Positions 8,614-17,750 are shown, counted from the stretch's first letter. The stretch: DNA of 64,000 nucleotides from Bog-756 sp963725395 (GCA_963725395.1 CAVRYH010000012.1:186001-250000), one strand, 5' to 3'. A program made the numbers and translations. The notes: generated by a model not told the origin, from the letters alone.

Positions 8614-9238
8614 GTGATCCGGGTGATCGAACGGTCCGTCGTGCAGGTCGGTGACCCGGTGCTGCGCCGTCGGGCCGCCGAGGTGCCGGTCGACCGGATC
8701 ACCTCGGATCCCGTGGCCCGGCTCATCGACGCCATGTGGGAGACCCTGGACGCCGTGCCCGGAGTGGGGCTCGCCGCCCCCCAGATCGGCGAGCCGTGGC
8801 GTGTGGTGGTCGTCCACGACCTGCCCGAGTACCTGGAGGGGCTCTCCGAGGTCCAGCTGGCCGAGCGGGAACGCCGGGTGATCGAGCCCTATGTGCTCAT
8901 CAATCCCGTCCTCACCACCGTCGGCTCCGAGACGCGCACCCATTTCGAGGGGTGCCTGAGCGTCGAGGGCTACACGGCGGCTGTCGAGCGCTTCCACGAG
9001 GTCGACGTCGAGTTCACCGATCCCGGCGGTCGGGTCCGGCGTCAGCGGGTCGACGGCTGCGCACGCGCGCATCCTCCAACACGAGCTCGACCATCTCGAC
9101 GGGCGGCTCTACGTGGACCGCATGGACACCCGGACCCTGTGCTCCGTCGAGTCCTACCGGGCACTCGCCGGACTGCCGACGCCGGTCGCCATCGCCCGGC
9201 TGGCCGGCTCGCCGACCGATGAGGCCGGTTGGCCCTAG
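8614..9238 (+). pseudogene. def: Peptide deformylase, frameshifted near its third active-site motif
   Basis: Start GTG at 8614 after GGAGAAGG. The first frame shows PGVGLAAPQIGEPWRV (motif I, GxGLAAPQ) and FEGCLSVEGY (motif II, EGCLS, metal Cys). At about 9060 the frame changes. Motif III ILQHELDHLDG (HExxH) lies in the +1 frame and continues to TAG at 9236 as DRMDTRTLCSVESYRALAG. The total length of 625 nt equals 3n+1, so one base is extra around ggctgcgcacgcgcg. The enzyme removes the N-formyl group from nascent proteins and is usually essential, so a sequence error or a second def copy elsewhere must be considered. Confidence 0.8.
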
Positions 9239-9702
9239 ACGGCGATCCCCTCGATGGCGAGCAGCGCCCTCTTGAGGGGCAGGCCTCCGCCGTAGCCGCC
9301 GATGCCGTCACCGGCCACCACCCGGTGGCAGGGGACGATGACGGGGACCGGGTTCCTCCCGTTGGCCTGACCGACCGCACGCGGCGCCCGGGGCCGAGCC
9401 ACCCGGCGCGCCAGGTCGCCGTAGGTGATCGTCTGGCCGTAGGGGATGCGGGAGAGCTCGGCCCACACTTGCTTTTGGAACTCGGTCCCGTCGAGCTCGA
9501 TGGGCACGTCGAAGACGGTCCGCTCGCCGGCGAAGTACTCCTCGAGCTGGGACGCCGCCTCCCTCACCACCGGCGTCGGCTGGGTGTCGGTGGTGAGGGA
9601 CTTGTGGTCGTTGGGGAGCCAGATCCCGATCAGCACGTCGCCGGCCCCCTCCAGCACGAGGCGTCCGACGGGGGTGTCCATGGGTACGGTGCACGTGTTC
9701 AT
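9235..9702 (-). CDS. ogt: Methylated-DNA--protein-cysteine methyltransferase
   Basis: 155 aa. The acceptor motif PCHRVV (Cys near residue 127) lies in NPVPVIVPCHRVVAGDG, with the winged-helix DNA-binding segment FQKQVWAELSRIPYGQTITY before it. It repairs O6-alkylguanine by irreversible transfer to Cys. The ATG overlaps the stop of the upstream ada-alkA gene by 4 bp (ATGA), so both are co-translated as an alkylation-damage operon. Its TAG overlaps the stop of the convergent deformylase. Confidence 0.95.
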   Translation of the reverse strand: MNTCTVPMDTPVGRLVLEGAGDVLIGIWLPNDHKSLTTDTQPTPVVREAASQLEEYFAGERTVFDVPIELDGTEFQKQVWAELSRIPYGQTITYGDLARRVARPRAPRAVGQANGRNPVPVIVPCHRVVAGDGIGGYGGGLPLKRALLAIEGIAV

Positions 9703-11228
9703 GCGGCTCGGTGTCCTTTCGTCGTCGTGGTGGCTCGGGCCTTGGGCACCGGTGCCGCCCACAGATGGGCCATGGCGTAGCTGCGCCACGGGCGCCAGGC
9801 CTCGGCCCGCACCCCGAGGCTCCGGGCGTCGTCGGGGAGGCCGAGGGAGGCGGCGGCCCGCCTGATCCCGAGGTCGGAGGGCAGGAAGGCGTCCGGGTCG
9901 CGCAGGGCGCGCATGACCACGTACTCCGCCGTCCACGGTCCGATGCCGGGCAGGGCGACCAGGTCGGCCCGGAGCCGGCCGCGGTCGGTTCCCGGGTCGA
10001 TGGCCATCGAACCGCCGCCCACCGCTCCGGCCAGCGCGGCGAGGGCGCTCCGCCGGGAGGTCGGCATGCCGAACAGTCGGGGGTCCTCGTCGGCCGCCGC
10101 GGCCAGGGCCGGCGGCGTCGGGAACAGATGGGTCACCCCGCCGACCGGCGCCGGCAGGGGGTCGCCGAGGGCGGCCACCAGCCGGCCGACGACGAGACGG
10201 GCCCCGGCGACCGAGATCTGTTGGCCGGCCACGGCGCGCACCGCCAGCTCGAAACCGTCGACGGTCCCGGGGACCCGCCGGCCAGGCCGGGAGGTGACCA
10301 GTCGACCGAGGGCACCGTCGCCCTCCAGCGCCTCGAGCACGGCCACCGGGTCGGCGTCGAGGTCGAGGAGCTGGCGGCACCGCGCCACCGCGGCGGTCAG
10401 GTCACGTTGGTCGGACAGCACCAGATCGGCATCGACGTACCCGCTCCCGACCGGGCCGGGTCCCCCGGCAGCGAGGGAGACGACCGCGTGGCCGTGCGGG
10501 AGGCGCAGACTCCGCCGGTAGGTGGCACCGTCGAACGACTCGAGCCCGGGGACGGCGCGCTCACCGAGGAAGTCGAGCACCGACCGGGCGTCGAACGGCT
10601 GGCGCGCCGGGAGCCGCAGACGGATGCCCGGGGCGGCCCGGTCGGGGGCACGGCGGCCCTTGCCCGATGCGGCCCGGTTCCGCAGGCCGCTCGGCGTGTC
10701 GGCGAAGATGTGGCGCACCGTCTCGTTGCACTGCCGGAGGCTGGCGAAACCGGCGGCGAACGCCACCTGCGCCACCGGGAGGTCGGTGGCCTCCAGCAGG
10801 ACCCGTGCGGTCTGGGCCCGCTGGGCACGCGCCAGGGCGAGCGGGCCCGTTCCGACCTCGGCGGTGACCAGCCGGTTGACCTGGCGCACGCTGTAGCCCA
10901 GGCGCCGGGCCAGGCCCTCGACCCCCTCACGGTCGACGATGCCGTCCCGGATGAGGCGCATGGCCCGCGCCACCGTGTCCGCCCGCAGGTTCCACTCCGG
11001 CGATCCCGGGGCGGCATCCGGACGGCACCGGAGGCAGGCCCGGAAGCCGTCCTTTTGGGCCGCGGCCGGCGTGGCGTAGAAGCGCACATTCTCCCGTTTG
11101 GGTGTTCTCGCCGGGCAACTGGGCCGACAGTAGATCCCCGTGGAGGTGACGCCCACGATGAACCAGCCGTCGAAGCGGGCGTCCTTGCCCTGGGCTGCCC
11201 GGTAGCAACGGTCGGGGTCCTCGATCAC
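9699..11228 (-). CDS. Ada regulatory domain fused to AlkA DNA-3-methyladenine glycosylase
   Basis: 509 aa from GTG. Domain order: Ada Zn-Cys4 methyl-phosphotriester domain (residues 1-80; YCRPSCPA and CLRCRP supply the four Cys), AraC-type HTH (about 85-180; GYSVRQVNRLVTAEVGTGPL), AlkA N-terminal domain (about 200-290), then the HhH-GPD glycosylase core (about 300-490) with ALPGIGPWTAEYVVMRAL and the Asp in LPSDLGIRRA. The fusion is known in actinobacteria. It senses DNA methylation and excises alkylated bases, and probably activates its own operon, which includes ogt. Confidence 0.93.
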   Translation of the reverse strand: MIEDPDRCYRAAQGKDARFDGWFIVGVTSTGIYCRPSCPARTPKRENVRFYATPAAAQKDGFRACLRCRPDAAPGSPEWNLRADTVARAMRLIRDGIVDREGVEGLARRLGYSVRQVNRLVTAEVGTGPLALARAQRAQTARVLLEATDLPVAQVAFAAGFASLRQCNETVRHIFADTPSGLRNRAASGKGRRAPDRAAPGIRLRLPARQPFDARSVLDFLGERAVPGLESFDGATYRRSLRLPHGHAVVSLAAGGPGPVGSGYVDADLVLSDQRDLTAAVARCRQLLDLDADPVAVLEALEGDGALGRLVTSRPGRRVPGTVDGFELAVRAVAGQQISVAGARLVVGRLVAALGDPLPAPVGGVTHLFPTPPALAAAADEDPRLFGMPTSRRSALAALAGAVGGGSMAIDPGTDRGRLRADLVALPGIGPWTAEYVVMRALRDPDAFLPSDLGIRRAAASLGLPDDARSLGVRAEAWRPWRSYAMAHLWAAPVPKARATTTTKGHRAA

Positions 11229-11331
11229 CCTCGCATCGTGGCACGCCCGGCCGCCCGGCGCGAGCGGGAATCGGACATGGCGGTCCGCCCCCCACGGCGA
11301 CCGGGGCCGTGGGTGGGGTTCGGTCCGCCGG

Positions 11332-13860
11332 TCACTCGGTGGCGATGGCGGCGAGCACGTCGAGCCTGGCCGCCCGCCGCGCCGGCCAGCTGGCGGCCCC
11401 CAGTCCTAGCAGTCCGGCGAGCACCAGGAAGACCACGAGACTGCTGACCGGGACCACGATGTCGGTGATCCCCTGCTGCTTGAGGGAGTCGGCGAACGCG
11501 ACCCCCAGCGCGGTCCCGACCACGACACCGATGACCGCACCGAACAGGGAGAGGATGACGGCCTCCGACCTGATCATCGACCGCACCTGCCGGCGCCGCA
11601 TCCCCACCGCCCGGAGGAGACCGATCTCGTGCGTGCGCTCGAAGACCGAGAGCATGAGCGTGTTGACGATGCCGATGAGGGCGATGACGATGGCCAGGGC
11701 CAACAGCACGTAGACCAGCCCGAGCAGCTCGTCCACCTGGTTCTGCTGGGATTTCTCGAACTCGGCGCGGGTCTGGATCTGGAGGTTCGGGTAGGCGGCG
11801 AGCCCGCGTCCCAGGGCGGCCCCGATGCTGCTCCCGCCCGCGGCCCGCACGAGGACGGCCACCGGGAGCGGATTGGCGTAGTGGGAGAGGAAGAAGCCGT
11901 CGCCGACCACGTAGCTCCCGAGCAGCGCGTTGGGCTTGAACACCCCTCCGATCCTCATCGTCGATCGGCCCGTCTCGGCGAAGGTGACCGGCACCACCGA
12001 TCCGACCGACAGGTGCTTGGAGTTCGCCGTCGTCGTGTCGATCAACAGTTCGCCGGAGGCCAGCGACGGGGCGCCGGTGCCGTTCACCATCCTCAGGATG
12101 ACGGTGTCGGGGAGGTGCGTCGGTGAGACGGCGGTGAGTGTGGACAACGAGCCCCGCAGCTCGAACTGCCCGCTGTAGACCGTGGAGACCGCCGCCACAC
12201 CCGGCACCTTCGAGGCGGCCGGCGCGACACTGTCGCTGAATCCCCCTGCCCCCGACCCGGACGCGGTGATGATGTAGTCGGCACTAACCGCCTCGTCGAC
12301 GCTGCTCGTCGCCGACCTCGACAGTGACGCCCCGAACACGGCGATCGTGGAGACGAGGGCCAGACCGACCATCAGGGCGGACGACGTCTGGGCCGTCCGC
12401 CGGGGGCTGCGCATCGAGTTCTCCCGGCCGAGCCTGCCGGCGATCCCGAGCAGCGAGGCCAGCGGGCGGCCGATGACACTCGACATCGGCCGGGCCACGA
12501 CGGGCGCCAGCATCCCGATGCCGATGAAGACGGCGACCGCACCGACACCCACCAGCTGGATGGCCGGCTTCTCCAGTCCGAACACCAGTGCGAGCACACC
12601 GAGCACCGTGACGACACCGCCGACGAGTATCCGCCGGCGGGACGACTCCCGCTCGTCCGGGCGGTGGTCGGCCAGGGCGGCGACGGGCGGGATGCGGACG
12701 GCCCGACGGGCGGGGCTGATGGCCGAGACCACGGTGACCCCCACCCCGACGGCGAGGGCCACCACCACCGTGCGCGTCTCGAACACCAGCGGTCCGGTGG
12801 GCAGGGTGATGCCGAACCCCTTGAGCAGCGCCTCGAGGCCCACCGCGGCCAGGACGCCCAGACCCAGTCCGACCACCGACGAGACGGCGCCGAGGATGGC
12901 CGCCTCCGAGAGGACCGAGCGGAACACCTGTCGGCGGCTGGCCCCCACGATCCTGAGCAGCGCTAGCTCCCTGGTCCGCTGGCCCACGGTGATCGAGAAC
13001 GTGTTGAAGATCGTGAACCCGCCCACGAACAGGGAGATGAAGGCGAAGACCAACAGGGCGGTGGAGAAGAACGAGAGCGCCTGGTCGATGTCGCTCGTCT
13101 GCTCGGCGGCCACGGTCTGGCCGGTGACGACCTCCACGCCGGGTGGGAGCACCTTGGCGATGTCCTTTTCGACCGTCGCCTTGGATGCCCCGGGCTGGAC
13201 CAGCACGTTGATGGTGTCGAAGTGTCCCACTTCGCCGAACAGGCGCTGGGCCGTGGGCAGGTCGAACGCGGCAAGGGTCGCCCCGGCGAGATTGTCGGCG
13301 GCGCCGAACGTGACGAACCCGGTGATGGTGAACGTCTCGGGCGGACCGAGCAGGAGCACCCGGACGTGATCCCCGACGGCGAAGTGGTACTTCTGTGCCG
13401 TGCCCTGGTCCATGACCACGTCGTCGGCCGTGGTGGGCGCCGTCCCCCTGGACAGGCGCAGTGCCGACAGCTGTTCGTTCGGGTCGTAGGAGAAGCCCAG
13501 CGTCGGCGCCCCCCCGGTGCTGATGGCCTTGCCGTCGGGGGCCACGAACTGGGCGTAGCCGCTCACCGACCCCTCGGCGTAGTCGACGCCGGGGACGGCC
13601 CGCACCGAGGACGCGAGTGACTCTGACACGGGATTGCGGGGAGCCGCCCCCGCCGAGACGCCGCTGAAGGCCGCCTTGCCCCGGATCTCGAAGTCGACGT
13701 TCTGGTAGACGTGGCCGAAGAGCGTGGTGAAGGTGTTGTGGAGGGTGTCGGTGAGCACGAGCGTCCCGGAGATGAACGTGACACCCAGCACGATGGCCAA
13801 CGCGGTGAGGGCGAGACGCAGCTTGTGCGCCAACAGGCCCTTGTAGGTGACCTTCCACAT
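11332..13860 (-). CDS. ABC transporter permease, MacB/FtsX family (two FtsX domains)
   Basis: 842 aa. It has an N-terminal membrane anchor (LRLALTALAIVLGVTFISG), a large extracytoplasmic MacB_PCD domain (about 45-230), three helices of the first FtsX domain (about 260-390), two further membrane helices near 410-460, a second periplasmic domain, and a second FtsX domain (about 715-840) containing IGIVNTLMLSVFERTHEIGLLRAVG. The motif GQRTRELALLRIVGASRRQV marks the first FtsX domain. Such proteins couple ATP hydrolysis to mechanical work or export at the outer membrane face. The ATPase gene ends 1 bp upstream, so they form one operon. Confidence 0.92.
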   Translation of the reverse strand: MWKVTYKGLLAHKLRLALTALAIVLGVTFISGTLVLTDTLHNTFTTLFGHVYQNVDFEIRGKAAFSGVSAGAAPRNPVSESLASSVRAVPGVDYAEGSVSGYAQFVAPDGKAISTGGAPTLGFSYDPNEQLSALRLSRGTAPTTADDVVMDQGTAQKYHFAVGDHVRVLLLGPPETFTITGFVTFGAADNLAGATLAAFDLPTAQRLFGEVGHFDTINVLVQPGASKATVEKDIAKVLPPGVEVVTGQTVAAEQTSDIDQALSFFSTALLVFAFISLFVGGFTIFNTFSITVGQRTRELALLRIVGASRRQVFRSVLSEAAILGAVSSVVGLGLGVLAAVGLEALLKGFGITLPTGPLVFETRTVVVALAVGVGVTVVSAISPARRAVRIPPVAALADHRPDERESSRRRILVGGVVTVLGVLALVFGLEKPAIQLVGVGAVAVFIGIGMLAPVVARPMSSVIGRPLASLLGIAGRLGRENSMRSPRRTAQTSSALMVGLALVSTIAVFGASLSRSATSSVDEAVSADYIITASGSGAGGFSDSVAPAASKVPGVAAVSTVYSGQFELRGSLSTLTAVSPTHLPDTVILRMVNGTGAPSLASGELLIDTTTANSKHLSVGSVVPVTFAETGRSTMRIGGVFKPNALLGSYVVGDGFFLSHYANPLPVAVLVRAAGGSSIGAALGRGLAAYPNLQIQTRAEFEKSQQNQVDELLGLVYVLLALAIVIALIGIVNTLMLSVFERTHEIGLLRAVGMRRRQVRSMIRSEAVILSLFGAVIGVVVGTALGVAFADSLKQQGITDIVVPVSSLVVFLVLAGLLGLGAASWPARRAARLDVLAAIATE

Positions 13861-13861
13861 G

Positions 13862-14632
13862 TCAGCCGCCCAGGCGCTTCATCTGCTCCAGGATGGAGTC
13901 GGTGGTGGGTGAGCGGAGCTCCCCGACCACCGCACCGTCGGCGAGGAACACCACCCGGTCGGCGAAGGCCGCTCCCCGGGCGTCGTGGGTCACCATCACG
14001 ATCGACTGGTGCAGTTCGTCGACCGAGCGCCTGAGGAACTCGAGCATCTCGGTGGATGCGTTCGAGTCCAGGTTCCCTGTCGGTTCGTCGGCGAAGACGA
14101 GATCCGGCCTCCCGATGAGCGCCCGGGCGCAGGCGACGCGCTGTTGCTGCCCCCCGGACAGCTCGCTCGGTCGGTGGTCGAGCCGGTCACCGATCCCCAA
14201 CTGGCCGACCAGGTAGTCGAACCACTCGCCGTCCACCCTCGTCCCGGCCAGATCGGCCGGCAGGGTGATGTTCTCGCCGGCCGTGAGCGTGGGGACGAGA
14301 TTGAACGACTGGAAGACGAATCCGATGCGGTCCCTGCGCATCTGGGTGAGCCCGGCGTCGTCCATCAGCCCGATCTCCTGGTCACCGACGAAGGTCCGGC
14401 CCGCCGTCGGCGTGTCCAGCCCGGCCATGCAGTGCATCAGGGTCGACTTGCCGGAACCGGATGGGCCCATGACGGCGGTGAAGCACCCGCGGTCGAACTC
14501 GACGGTGATCCCGCTGAGGGCGTGGACCACCGCGTCCCCCCGGCCGTAGGTCTTCACCAGGTCGATCGCCCGGGCGGCCGGAGGCGGGGGCGGTGCGTCC
14601 CGGCCGGGTTGCGTCACGTCCGTGGACGTCAT
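13862..14632 (-). CDS. ABC transporter ATP-binding protein, LolD/MacB family
   Basis: 256 aa from ATG at 14632, which is preceded by AAGGAGG at 7 nt spacing; an ATG at 14674 would add 14 residues. Walker A GPSGSGKST, Q-loop region FVFQSFNLVPTLTAGENI, signature LSGGQQQRVA, Walker B LVFADEPTGNLDS and H-loop VTHD are all intact. It is partner of the FtsX-type permease encoded immediately downstream. Confidence 0.95.
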   Translation of the reverse strand: MTSTDVTQPGRDAPPPPPAARAIDLVKTYGRGDAVVHALSGITVEFDRGCFTAVMGPSGSGKSTLMHCMAGLDTPTAGRTFVGDQEIGLMDDAGLTQMRRDRIGFVFQSFNLVPTLTAGENITLPADLAGTRVDGEWFDYLVGQLGIGDRLDHRPSELSGGQQQRVACARALIGRPDLVFADEPTGNLDSNASTEMLEFLRRSVDELHQSIVMVTHDARGAAFADRVVFLADGAVVGELRSPTTDSILEQMKRLGG

Positions 14633-14704
14633 GATGGCGCCTCCTTGCGGGGTATCGGCGACGGGATCGGGCACGCGCCCCGGGAGGTGGCTCCCCGGTC
14701 GATG

Positions 14705-15148
14705 CTAACGGCCGAGCTCAGCGTGCGTCGGGCGTCCGTCGTGACGCCGGCGGGCCCGGTGCCAGATGAACAGGGCGACCACCACGACCAGCAGCCACGG
14801 GAGCCGGATCACCGACACTGTCGAGGAGACGGCCAGTGCGGCAACCAGCACGAGGAGGAGGAGGACCGGCAGGCGGACCCGGCGGCGGCGGGGACGCTGG
14901 TCGGGCTCGTCGGCCAGCCGCGGGAGGTCCCTGAACAGTCCGTCGAGATCCCTGCGGGTCACCGCGCCCATGGCGCGGTCGAGGCGGACCTTGAACTCGG
15001 CCTGATCCAGTCGGCCATCGGCGAAGTGCCGCGACAGTCGGTCGGCCACTTCGTTCCTCTCGACGTCCGAAGCCCGCAGGTCGGCCTCGGCCGTCTGGGG
15101 GGTCCGGTGTCCGTTCCCGGGGTAGGGGGGGTCCAGTCGGTAGCGCAT
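14705..15148 (-). CDS. DUF1707 domain membrane protein
   Basis: 147 aa, AGAGGA ribosome-binding site. Residues 25-75 (LRASDVERNEVADRLSRHFA, then GRLDQAEFKVRLDRAMGAVT) are the SHOCT-like DUF1707 module. A basic stretch and two hydrophobic helices (about 95-130) follow. It lies beside a PspC gene and a PspC-histidine kinase/NarL regulator pair, so it may belong to the same envelope-stress system. Biochemical role unknown. Confidence 0.85.
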   Translation of the reverse strand: MRYRLDPPYPGNGHRTPQTAEADLRASDVERNEVADRLSRHFADGRLDQAEFKVRLDRAMGAVTRRDLDGLFRDLPRLADEPDQRPRRRRVRLPVLLLLVLVAALAVSSTVSVIRLPWLLVVVVALFIWHRARRRHDGRPTHAELGR

Positions 15149-15189
15149 GGTTGTTCCTCTCGGATGGTCGACAGCGACGGGACGCCGGG

Positions 15190-15549
15190 TCAGCGGGGGC
15201 CGCCATGGGATACGAAGCCCTCGCGGTCCAACAGGTCCTCGGCGATGGAACAGTCGGTGTCGTCGTCGGGGATGAGGAGCCAGCCCGCCAGGTAGAGCGG
15301 GACGGCGAGGCCACCGAGGAGGGCCAGCACGACGAACCCGATCCGGACGAGCGTGGTGTCGACGCCGAGGTAGTCGGCGAGGCCGGCGGCGACGCCCGCC
15401 ACGATGCGGTGGTCCCGGCAGCGGTGGAGTCGTTCCACCGGGGTCGGAGGGGGTGGCGACGCCGTCGGGTCGGAGCCGGTGGGTCCTCCGCCGGGAGGCC
15501 CGTCGGCGTTGTTCCCGGTCGAGGTGTTGGTGGGGATCGGAGCGTTCAT
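15190..15549 (-). CDS. PspC domain protein
   Basis: 119 aa. After a Pro/Gly-rich N-terminus, residues 38-95 give the PspC domain: LHRCRDHRIVAGVAAGLADY, then LGVDTTLVRIGFVVLALLGG and a second helix ending LAGWLLIP. PspC proteins sit in the membrane and take part in phage-shock/LiaF-like stress sensing. The gene is divergent from the PspC-fused histidine kinase, 71 bp away, with two inverted repeats in or next to the gap. Confidence 0.88.
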   Translation of the reverse strand: MNAPIPTNTSTGNNADGPPGGGPTGSDPTASPPPPTPVERLHRCRDHRIVAGVAAGLADYLGVDTTLVRIGFVVLALLGGLAVPLYLAGWLLIPDDDTDCSIAEDLLDREGFVSHGGPR

Positions 15550-15595
15550 GGAGCCAGCTTGACGCCTGGGCGGCCCGACCGACATCGGGAATGAC

Positions 15596-15650
15596 CCCGG
15601 TCGGACCCTGACCGGGACCGGTGACCATCAGGGACATCCCTGATGGTCAC
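15596..15650. promoter_or_regulatory. Paired inverted repeats between pspC and the sensor kinase gene
   Basis: CCCGGTC (15596-15602) and GACCGGG (15610-15616) flank 7 nt. Immediately after, GTGACCATCAGGGA (15621-15634), CA, TCCCTGATGGTCAC (15637-15650) makes a perfect 30-bp palindrome that begins at the predicted GTG start of the kinase. It could be the operator for the NarL-type regulator or an mRNA hairpin over the start codon. Confidence 0.6.
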
Positions 15651-17051
15651 CCCCACCCGGTTGCGCGATCATCGGGTATCGCCGAATCCTCCAATGCCGA
15701 CCCTGCCGCACCGGGGATTGCCAACTCGGGCGCCACCTCCGGGCCCCCCGGCCGAGCGGGTGGGCGACCGGGCCCGAGCGGGTGGCCCCGCCACGACCGG
15801 CACCGGGGAGGGCCTCCCCACTGGCGCCTACGGGGTCCGATCCGTCGGAGCCCGGACGCCCGGGTCCTGGCCGGCGTGTGTGGAGGGCTGTCCGAATCGA
15901 CCGGCGTGGATGTCACGCTCGTCCGGATCGGATTCGTCCTGTTGACCCTCGGGACCGGCGTGGGTCTGCTCGTGTACGCCCTCGCCTGGCTCCTCGTCCC
16001 CCTGGAGGGGGAGTCGACCTCGATCCTGTCGCGGGCAGCGACCGACCGACGGGGAATCCGGATGGTGATCGCCATCATCCCCCTGCTGGTGGTGCTCCAG
16101 ATCGTCACGGCCACCCTGCACATCGGAGTCCTGGGATCGATCAGCTGGCCGGTGTTCCTCGCCCTCGGCGGGGCGATCCTCATCCGGCGCAATGCCAGCG
16201 AGCAGGAGAGGGTCTGGATCAACGAGGACCTCATGCCCATGCTCCAGAGCGGGCGCGACCGCCATTCGCGGAGGACGGTCTTCTTCCGCATCGTCGCCGG
16301 GATCGCGCTCGGGGTCGGCGGGCTGTTGGTACTGATCCTCGGTCACACCACGAGCGCCGCCCTCCGGCCGGTCGGTGGCGCGCTGCTGGTGATCGCCTCG
16401 ATCGTCGTCGTGTTCGGACCGTGGTGGATCAGCCTGGTGCGCGACCTGATGAGCGAGCGCCAGGCCAGGGCCATGGCCGAGGAACGGGAGCAGATGGCCG
16501 CCCACGTGCACGATTCGGTGCTGCAGACCCTGGCGCTCATCCAGCGGTCGGCCGACGACCCCCAACGCGTGGTCCGTCTGGCGCGGGCCCAGGAGCGGGA
16601 GCTGCGGTCGTGGCTGTTCGAGGGCCGTCCCCCCGGGGGGATCGGCGGGGAGGCGTCCACCCTGGCCGAGGCCATCGGCGAGCTCCAACATCAGGTCGAG
16701 TCCGACCAGGGCATCACCGTCCAGGTGGTGGTGGTCGGGGACTGCCCCCTGACCGAACCGATGCGGGCGCTGCTGCAGGCCGCACGCGAGGCGACGGTCA
16801 ATGCCGCCAAGTGGTCGGGCGCGCCCGAGGTGTCGCTCTACGCCGAGGTCGACGCCGATGTGGTCATGGTGTTCGTCCGCGACCGTGGCCGGGGCTTCGA
16901 TCCCGCCGCCGTGTCCGCCGACCGTCAGGGCATCGCCCAGTCGATCCGCGCCCGCATGAAGAGGTTCAACGGATCGGCGATCGTCCGCTCCTCCCCCGGC
17001 AACGGGGCGGAGGTGGAGTTGGCCATGCCCCGGCCGGGGCTGGCCCCGTGA
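15621..17051 (+). CDS. PspC-domain sensor histidine kinase (NarX/LiaS-like)
   Basis: 476 aa from GTG. Residues about 75-130 repeat the PspC domain (ARVLAGVCGGLSESTGVDVT, then LVRIGFVLLTLGTG). Three or four more membrane helices follow (about 145-270). The HisKA_3-type dimerisation helix has the phospho-acceptor His in EREQMAAHVHDSVLQTLALI (about 295), and the HATPase has AREATVNAAKWSGA and VRDRGRGFDPAA. Its stop overlaps the regulator's GTG by 4 bp, so the two form a two-component system. The first 14 codons coincide with a 30-bp palindrome, so the start is uncertain; no other good start is visible before the PspC domain. Confidence 0.85.
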   Translation: MTIRDIPDGHPHPVARSSGIAESSNADPAAPGIANSGATSGPPGRAGGRPGPSGWPRHDRHRGGPPHWRLRGPIRRSPDARVLAGVCGGLSESTGVDVTLVRIGFVLLTLGTGVGLLVYALAWLLVPLEGESTSILSRAATDRRGIRMVIAIIPLLVVLQIVTATLHIGVLGSISWPVFLALGGAILIRRNASEQERVWINEDLMPMLQSGRDRHSRRTVFFRIVAGIALGVGGLLVLILGHTTSAALRPVGGALLVIASIVVVFGPWWISLVRDLMSERQARAMAEEREQMAAHVHDSVLQTLALIQRSADDPQRVVRLARAQERELRSWLFEGRPPGGIGGEASTLAEAIGELQHQVESDQGITVQVVVVGDCPLTEPMRALLQAAREATVNAAKWSGAPEVSLYAEVDADVVMVFVRDRGRGFDPAAVSADRQGIAQSIRARMKRFNGSAIVRSSPGNGAEVELAMPRPGLAP

Positions 17052-17710
17052 GCGGCGGGGAGCGCCTGCGCATCTTCCTGGTCGACGACCACGCAGTCTT
17101 CCGCTCGGGGGTCCGCGCCGAGCTCGGTGACGCAGTCGACGTCGTCGGTGAGGCCGACGAGGTGGAGGCGGCCATCGAGCTGATCAACGAACGGACCCCC
17201 GACGTCGTACTGCTCGACGTCCATCTGCCCGGCGGAGGCGGCCAGGCCGTGCTCCGCGGCGTGGCGCCCCTCCATCCCGAGGTCCGCTTCCTCGCCCTGT
17301 CGGTGTCCGACGCACCCGAGGACGTGATCGCTGTGATCCGCTCAGGGGCCAGGGGCTACATCACGAAGACCATCTCGGGACCCGACCTCCTCCAGGCCGT
17401 TGCCACCGTCGGCGCCGGCGACGCCGTGTTCTCGCCGCGCCTGGCCGGGTTCGTGCTCGACGCCTTCGCCGGCGGCGGGGCCGGTCCGGTGCCGACCGGG
17501 GGCCTCGACCCCGAACTCGACCAGCTCTCGCCACGGGAGCGGGAAGTCCTCCGACTGATCGCCCGGGGCTACACCTACAAGGAGGTGGGCCGCGACCTGG
17601 TCATCTCCACCAAGACGGTGGAGTCCCACGTCTCCTCGGTCCTCCGGAAGCTGCAGCTGTCCACGCGGCACGAGCTCACCAAGTGGGCCACCGACCGCCG
17701 CCTGGTCTAG
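17048..17710 (+). CDS. NarL/LuxR-type response regulator
   Basis: 220 aa, GTG overlapping the kinase stop. The receiver domain has LVDDH (acidic pair), VVLLDVHLP with phospho-acceptor Asp near residue 56, and conserved K in GYITKTI. The C-terminal LuxR HTH (about 155-215) reads LSPREREVLRLIARGYTYKE, then VISTKTVESHVSSVLRKL. It is the partner of the PspC kinase and probably controls the divergent pspC/DUF1707 genes through the repeats at 15596-15650. Confidence 0.93.
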   Translation: MSGGERLRIFLVDDHAVFRSGVRAELGDAVDVVGEADEVEAAIELINERTPDVVLLDVHLPGGGGQAVLRGVAPLHPEVRFLALSVSDAPEDVIAVIRSGARGYITKTISGPDLLQAVATVGAGDAVFSPRLAGFVLDAFAGGGAGPVPTGGLDPELDQLSPREREVLRLIARGYTYKEVGRDLVISTKTVESHVSSVLRKLQLSTRHELTKWATDRRLV

Positions 17711-17750
17711 GCCGACGGCCCCGACCGGACCACGGGCACCGCCCGACCGG

